DNA from: Ichthyophonus hoferi | Taxonomy: Eukaryota > Opisthokonta > Ichthyosporea > Ichthyophonida > Ichthyophonidae | NCBI GenBank assembly: GCA_002751075.1 | Contig: NAOQ01000652.1 | Span: 18,041-29,900 of the forward strand | Length of the DNA: 11,860 nt | Reading direction: 5' to 3' | Shown here: positions 1 through 7,100 of the stretch, one piece after another | Numbering within the stretch: position 1 is the stretch's first letter | Layout of the letters: every line of letters starts with the position of its first letter | Notes under the pieces: generated by a model | What the model was told of the DNA's origin: nothing | Databases searched by the model: none | Seen by the model: only the letters and a program-made list of their open reading frames with translations | Made by a program: the position numbers and the translations under genes

Positions 1-1
1 A

Positions 2-33
<32 letters not shown>

Positions 34-739
34 CTGCTAAATAACCTTTAAAAAACCAATTACATTTTTCAAGCAAGCAAGTAAATTTTTATGTTATGAG
101 GTTAGCACCTGCGTTACATACAATTATTTTTCCCTATCTGTGTGTTATAGAAGTTAGTGAAGGCTTTACATATATAAAGCATGCTGGTATATTATGGCTT
201 GCCAGAGCTAAACAAGCCGTGGTAAATAGTTGATAAGACTGTTATAATAATTATTTAGCGCGCCAAAAACATCCACACGTGATATAGAAAAATTTCGTAA
301 AATAATTAAAAGTAATGAGGTATTTATAAGGGCATTTTTAAAAATAATTTAAAATGTGATATGATTTAACAGGATATTGTACGATATAGTATAATAGTGG
401 GGGATAGCATGTGGTATTCCCGGTTTTATTGGGTGATTGAAGGATATAATAATATATGTATTTATATGTTTAATAGACCTGACAAATATCTTACATTCTG
501 CGATAAAAAGAAAGGATTACAATAATTGATGCTGAAAATAATCTATATAAAAATTATTAATATAAAATTATTTTTTTTAATGCATTTTAATAATAGAAGA
601 CTAGATTATATTGTCATATCCGTAGAATGACTGACTACCTTTGATATTATGGCTCAGACGTAATATCAAGTATGATTGGATAGTAGCTGATCTGCTTTTT
701 ATTTTTTAATCGAAAGTTTTTTCTTTTTTTAACACTCAC
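1..739. other. Upstream intergenic stretch, no gene seen
   Basis: Very AT-rich; it opens with poly(A) and TA runs. It holds an E2F-like GCGCCAAA at 260-267, a CACGTG E-box at 276-281, and a 9-bp inverted repeat TTGATATTA/TAATATCAA (641-649 and 661-669). No coding exon was recognised on either strand. Confidence 0.6.
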
Positions 740-925
740 CTATTGGATAAACTTTAGATTAGCTAATTATGAATGAACAACCAATATATACTATCCAATA
801 GCATACCTTCTCTATGCACGATTCACCAATAGACATATTTATACGCATACAGATCTCTACTTAAAATCTTTAAGCCAATAATTATTCTTATTTCTCTTTG
901 GTTATTGTATGTTTTTCACCAATAG
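740..925 (+). promoter_or_regulatory. Cluster of six CCAAT boxes upstream of ALG8
   Basis: CCAAT pentamers lie at 742-746 (as ATTGG), 781-785, 795-799, 826-830, 875-879 and 919-923. Four of them read CCAATAG. The last lies about 200 bp before the ATG, a reasonable promoter position. NF-Y is the expected binder by general knowledge of CCAAT boxes. No clear TATA box or initiator could be fixed. Confidence 0.6.
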
Positions 926-1131
926 CATTGTTTCTTTGCAGTGATTGCTTGAAATAAAACTAAGCAGAATACAACGTCTTATGCGTCCACCTCATACTAT
1001 ACTATATAGTCATACCCTGTATTTATTTGTTTTTAAAATAATTATTCATCCGAGAGTGAATAGATATAGGGCTGTGGTTAAAGTGTCCTTATAGAATTAA
1101 TTAGTCTTATCTTTGGAGGAAAACTGTAAAC

Positions 1132-1187
1132 ATGTGGAAGATTTTTGTCATAGCAACTGCATGTAAACTATTATTGCTACCGACTTA
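1132..1187 (+). CDS. ALG8: ALG8 exon 1 (start codon, first membrane segment)
   Basis: Encodes [18 protein letters not shown] plus two bases of a Tyr codon. The ...KLLLLPTY/HSTDF junction matches the animal ALG8 N-terminus (LLK.LLIPTY/HSTDF as recalled). The ATG at 1132 is the only ATG after an in-frame TAG at 1102-1104, which fixes the start. The N-terminus is about 14 residues shorter than the human one. Donor is GTAGGT at 1188, intron phase 2. Confidence 0.88.
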
Positions 1188-4100
1188 GTAGGTTTAACAT
1201 TATATGAATATACGTACCTACCAGCTATATATATAGTTTTTATATTACTGTTAGCATTCATTTCTATGTTGTCAAAACTATTATCTCTTTTTCTTGCAGC
1301 TTCTGGTTCTTTCCCTTATCATACGAGATAGTGATCACACACCTTAACCTTTTACTAGCTTATAAAAGATACTGCATGCATACATACAGGCTTACACAGT
1401 CTAGTTAATACCTGTATGTATGCGATTGTTCTATTTTGGAATATCTTATATTATATTGTATTGTATTATACTATGTTATGATGCTTTTTCTTTTTCTTTT
1501 GAGGTATATATTTGGTATTGTTACCCTATCACTCTTTGTACATACTCGAAAGCACTTATTAGTATCAACTCTCTCTTCCTTTCATTTATTCTATACATAT
1601 TTACAGATACTATTTTGTTTAAAAAACAATTATTACGTCGGTACCCATTTTGGTCCTTTGCAAACAATATAATCTATTTGTGAACTATACAAATAGGTAA
1701 TCCATTCATACACAGACTTACAAGTACCTACCTCCAATGACACATCCTAAACATGCACATACAAACCATTCTAAGCACACACATACACACAAACACAGTA
1801 ATGTACACATCAGGTATATGAGTATGTGTGCTTGTTCCCTAAACTTGTAAGTAGTTATAGACATATATATAATCTTTTATAACAACAAAGGTTCCCTTCC
1901 AGTCACTCTACTGACTTTGAAGTACACCGTAACTGGCTGGCTATCACCCACTCTCTCCCTGTATCCAAATGGTATTATGAGGTATAGCTATGCTGCCTGT
2001 CGTATTATTGTTTGTAGGAGGGAATTGACATATATTGAGAGCTTATAGAAATATTATTTCTTTTTCTGTTTCCTTGGTATTGTTCTCTGCCTTCTCTTTA
2101 TTTTTGATTATAGCTTATATTTATTTATTGTTATATTGGGTTATAATATGCTGTGATATGCTGTGATAAGATATAATGAATTATTTGTTTTTATCTAGGA
2201 AATAAAAAGCTGAAATAAAATGATAATAATATACCAGATTAATAAAATAATAAGATACCCAATTAATACAATTATCTACCTCCTCTATCCTATATTTCTC
2301 CCTATCACCTTCATGTCCAGGGTTCACCTAACTCTTAATCATACCACCCAAATTGCACATACAACCCTTTTAGTGTTTTTTTATTTACTTCATTGTTTTT
2401 GGTATTCTTATTATTAACAAAAAATAATAATAGGATTATTATAGGAAATAATGGTATTACTCCTTGTCAATGTCTAATCAAGTCCGTATCCTTTCCTCTT
2501 TCTGTTCTGTTGTTATCTCTTTTTATCTAACCTACCACTGTAGTAATGCTCTCCTATTGGCCAATAATAGTGTGTGCGTCCAATAGAGGTGGTTTTTTTT
2601 ATTATTAAATGTAAGTCATTGGAGAAAACATAGTTGGCTGTTTAATTTTTCCCGTGTGTTTTAACTGTGATTTATAATAATATATATTTGGAATAACAGT
2701 AAGTAAAGATATAGAAAGGATGTAATATAAATAATAACTATACAAGAGAAGGAGAAAGAAAATAGAAGAAGAGATGAGAATGGTATAGGTTTGAGGATAT
2801 ATATATAGAGGGAGAGAGGGAGATGGAGAGGAATATTGTAAAGCGCTGAAGATATGGATACTATTGCGAACTATACATCCCCTGCCTATATCTTTATACG
2901 CCCACTCTCTCCCTCATTCTACTATATACTCTCCTCTCTCTATTACCATCCTTTCTATTATTTTTTTATCTACCCCCCCCCCCACCCGCACCCCAAATCA
3001 GCATTTAGCTATAAAGGGTTACTTCTCCCTCTGACTAATTCGTCTTTCTCTCTCTACTATATAGGATACCTCTATATGGACTTTAGACTACCCGCCGTTC
3101 TTTGCATGGTTTGAGTATGGCCTCTCTCATGGGGCGACCCGATTTGACCCTAATATGTTAAATGTAACCAACTTGGATTATGCTTCCAATAAGACAGTGT
3201 TATTTCAGCGACTGTCCGTCATGGCAACCGACAGTGTGTTACTTTATGCAACCAATGAGTAAGCTTAGATTGGGAAGTGCGGTAGAGTGGGAAGGAGAGG
3301 GAGAGGGGGGAGGGGCTGCCCTATGAAATAAGATGATTGGATTGATTGGCCATAGTAATTATATTAATGAAATACCTTAACTCGTACCCTCTCCCTTTCC
3401 TCTTATAGGGCTAGCCAGATTTTCCCTAGAGCTAATTTCCCTCTTCGCCGATTGGTATTTGGGATATTAGTTCTGTTTAATTGCGGACTGTTTTTGGTCG
3501 ACCATATCCGAATATCTTGCGTATATATATAGGGAGGGAGGTAGGAAAAAAATATGGGTGTGTGGTTATATGGGTTCATATATATTTGGATACATGTAAC
3601 TGTATGCATGTATATTTAGTAAGGTATGTATGTAGGTGTAAGTATATATATATGGGCACCTAATGCATACCCAAATATAGTAATGATAATACAAGGTAAT
3701 ACACGATGTAGTCTGGTCTATATAATTTGCCTTAACTAATAGCCACATATCCACTTCCAATATAATGGGATGTTAATGGGCCTGCTACTCCTGTCTATTG
3801 CTAGGATACGGCAGGTGGGTTGTATATATATATACTATACTGTACTCTATATATAATAATACTATGCTATACTATATACATATAATAGTACTATACTATA
3901 CTATATACATTTAATAATACTATACTATACTCTATATATATAATAATAATCCTATGTTATACTATATACATATAATAGGACTATACTATACTATACAACA
4001 TACATATAATAATACTATACTATATACAGGGGAGGTTCGTAGAAGGGGGTATAGTATTTGCTATCCTTATGAACTTTAAGCACCTATTCCTGGCTGTTGC

Positions 4101-7100
4101 TCCAGCCTACTTTGTTTATCTGCTGGCAGCTTACTGTTTTGAGGCTAAGACTCGGAGTATGTGTTCTTTTGGATATATGTGATTATGGATATATGTTTAT
4201 GCATTTAGTAAATTATTACACTTATGCATGCGTATATGACTTATTTTATACGTCTATAACAGTTTCAATTATAGTTCTAACACACATATATATATATATA
4301 TATATGCACATATACCTGCAGCATTCTATCCCTCTCGATTCCTGTTATTAGGTGGCTCTGTCCTTTCTATTTTTTGTCTTTCTCTCGGCCCCTTTATATG
4401 GGTGAGTATGAATATTAATATTCTGTTGTGATTTAAGAAGCAGCTATGCAAACCAAACATATATTCTTTTTTTTTATCTTTTTCTTATACTATATCTGTT
4501 GTTTTCTCTAATTCAAGTATACTATATAAGGGTGACCTTGTACGTGCTAGTATGTTCTTTCTCCTTGGGAAATTTTGCCCAAATATTGTAAATGTTATTA
4601 GTTAAATTGGTTAGGTATGCCTTATTTGAAGTATTTTAATAATATTTTAATGCTTAACTACGTTTAAGCATAGGATATTAGTATATATAAGGTTTACTGT
4701 GGTTTATAGAAGCATCGAATTGTATATTAGGAATTAGATAAGGGGTACAAAGGGGTGATAGAAAGAGTGTGAAGAAAGATAGGATAGAGGAAGATAGTAG
4801 ATAGAGAGAGAGGGTATAGGAAGAAACTTTGCATAAGAAATACTGTGATGATGCAAAATGTGTATGCATATATGTATACCTTATGCGTCTATGTGCCTAT
4901 ATATCTGTCTGTTTCTATTTCTCTTTTTGTTCTTTGTTGTCATATTTATCATTGAGGAGCAAGATGCATGGATGCTAATATTGTATGTAAGCAATAATAT
5001 GGCTTAATAATCGGCCATTTGTGGAAACGAAGCTAATAGACTGAGAATGAAGGAGGAGAAAATGGTGTTATGATAAGAGGAAGGGTCTGTAGGGCAAACT
5101 GTGCATTATCTAGCTCTCTGCTCTCTAGGTTTTATCATATCACATATTGTTTTATCACAGTAGATGATATATTTTTACAATAGACCATATCTTATCCTAA
5201 TAAAATGAAAAAACTCCTAACTAATAATATTGTCTCCCTATACAGAATGGTCAGTTACTGCAGGTGGTTCATAGGTTGTTTCCTTTTAAGAGAGGCTTGG
5301 TTCACGCTTATTGGGCTCCTAATTTTTGGGCTTTGTATTCGGCCACTGATAAAGTCCTTGCTTTAGGTAAAACCTGAGATATATATATGTATTTGTATAT
5401 GTATATCTCTCTTTCTCTCTTGCCCATTGGACCACTTAATCCAATCAAGTCTGTTTCCTAGTCTCCTCCATCTCTTCCCTCGCCACTTGCTTGTAATAAT
5501 TGGCGTGTTCGTTTAACAAATGTATTATATCCTTTACCATTGTTTACTCTCTGCCGCACATGCCTGACCAATTGGCACAGAGGAGAGTGACTTAAGACCA
5601 ATTGGTGCATTGCAGCTTTGGGAGTTGGGCAGGGGCAGAGCGTGATGACAGGAGGGATAGTAGGAGAGGCTACCCACCTAGTGCTTCCTAAAATCACGCC
5701 CTTGACAACCATGATTGTAACTCTTTTATCCATGTTGGTATAGTATCCCTCTGTATATATGGCCATTGTTGTTATTGTATATGTAGATCTAATCTCTGCC
5801 TGTGTGCGAGCTTTACTCGTTGTATTTGTATTTAAATTTTCTTGTTCTTTTTCCCTCTTTGACTCCCTCTCCCTCTCCTCCTTTTGTCCGTTTGCTTAAG
5901 TCAGAATGATTATTTGTATTCTACATACATTTATTTATCAATATATATATATCTCTTACTTTCATCATCTGCTACCCATTCGAATGTACACACGTACGCT
6001 TAGCATCTCTCTCTCTTATTTAGTTTCTTTTACTTGTCTCTCTCTCTTATTTAGTCTCTTTTACTTGTCTCTCTCCTTCTTTTTATATTCCTAGCTTACC
6101 TACATATACGTACATGCGCATACATACATACATACACATACATCTATTTATATATAACAACACATATCTATACACCCACACAGCCATTAATGATAGTACT
6201 ATGGAAGCGAGGAGAGAATGGAAAGACTTTTTCTTGGGCGGTGGTGCAGTGTGGATTCTGCATGTATATGTTTGGCTGGCATGTTCACGAGAAAGCAATC
6301 ATTACTGTACTGCTACCCTTATGGTAATTAAGTGATTAATTTATTAATTATCCCTGTATTTATTGGTTAGATAGGTCTTTATTTATGCATGCTCATTATC
6401 CTGCTCCCTTCTTGATATGACTTGTGTTATCTTGTTAATTCTTTCTCCACTCTATTTGCCTTGCTTATTCCTTTACCCTTTTTCTTTAAGGCATACATAC
6501 GTACATACACACTATTATTTTTCATTCTATACATAAGAGTCACTTGTTGAAGTGACTAGAATGAGTAAGGGATAATAGGTAGGAAATATATTGGTATATA
6601 AAGCGAGAAAGAGAAAAACAGGGCTTTTGTTACTATATTACTAGGCACGCATTGCCACTCGTTTATGTTTTTATTCAATGGACTGGATTATATAATGATA
6701 TAAAATATTCACCAATAATTCGCTCCTCTTATTATTATATTGAGCTTCCGATAGCAACTGGTGTCATTGTCATTGTTAAATATTGATTGGGTCACGTAAT
6801 ATAGGATTAAAATTTTATTTGTGTAATGATTACGATATTTGATTGGTTCAATGGAGGATTGAAATTGACATAATATTAGGGTAATATAGATAGATGCAAT
6901 CTAGGTTGATGGGAATGGTAATGATGTTAAGGAACTACAGTGATTCAGGATGTAATGGGCTCATCTCATCATAGTATGAAGGGAATAATTTCATTAAACG
7001 GAAAGGAAATATTAGTATAGGATGGATAGTGTACCTAAATAAGGAATGCTATCAGAGAGATAGACCATATGCACCATAGGTAAATTAACCTTAATTATAA

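Noticed and set aside
1-31. Poly(A) and TA run as a retroposon tail
   Set aside because: Nothing upstream is visible and no body of a LINE or SINE can be shown. It may be plain simple sequence at the window edge.
1420-1683. 87-residue hydrophobic ORF in intron 1
   Set aside because: Its Tyr/Ile/Leu-rich composition is typical of translated AT-rich DNA, and it lies inside an intron supported on both sides by ALG8 exons.
2854-3114. 86-residue + strand ORF running into exon 3
   Set aside because: It reads exon 3 in the wrong frame, and its rest is the pyrimidine-rich end of intron 2.
3373-3408. U12-like TACCTTAACTC in intron 3
   Set aside because: It lies about 30 nt from the acceptor, too far for U12, and the donor GTAAGC is U2-type.
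5458-5766. 102-residue ORF on the - strand over ALG8 exon 9
   Set aside because: It is the antisense shadow of exon 9, whose sense translation matches ALG8 closely.
6083-6335. Overlapping ORFs on both strands around exon 10
   Set aside because: Both are out-of-frame or antisense reads of exon 10 plus TACATA repeats.
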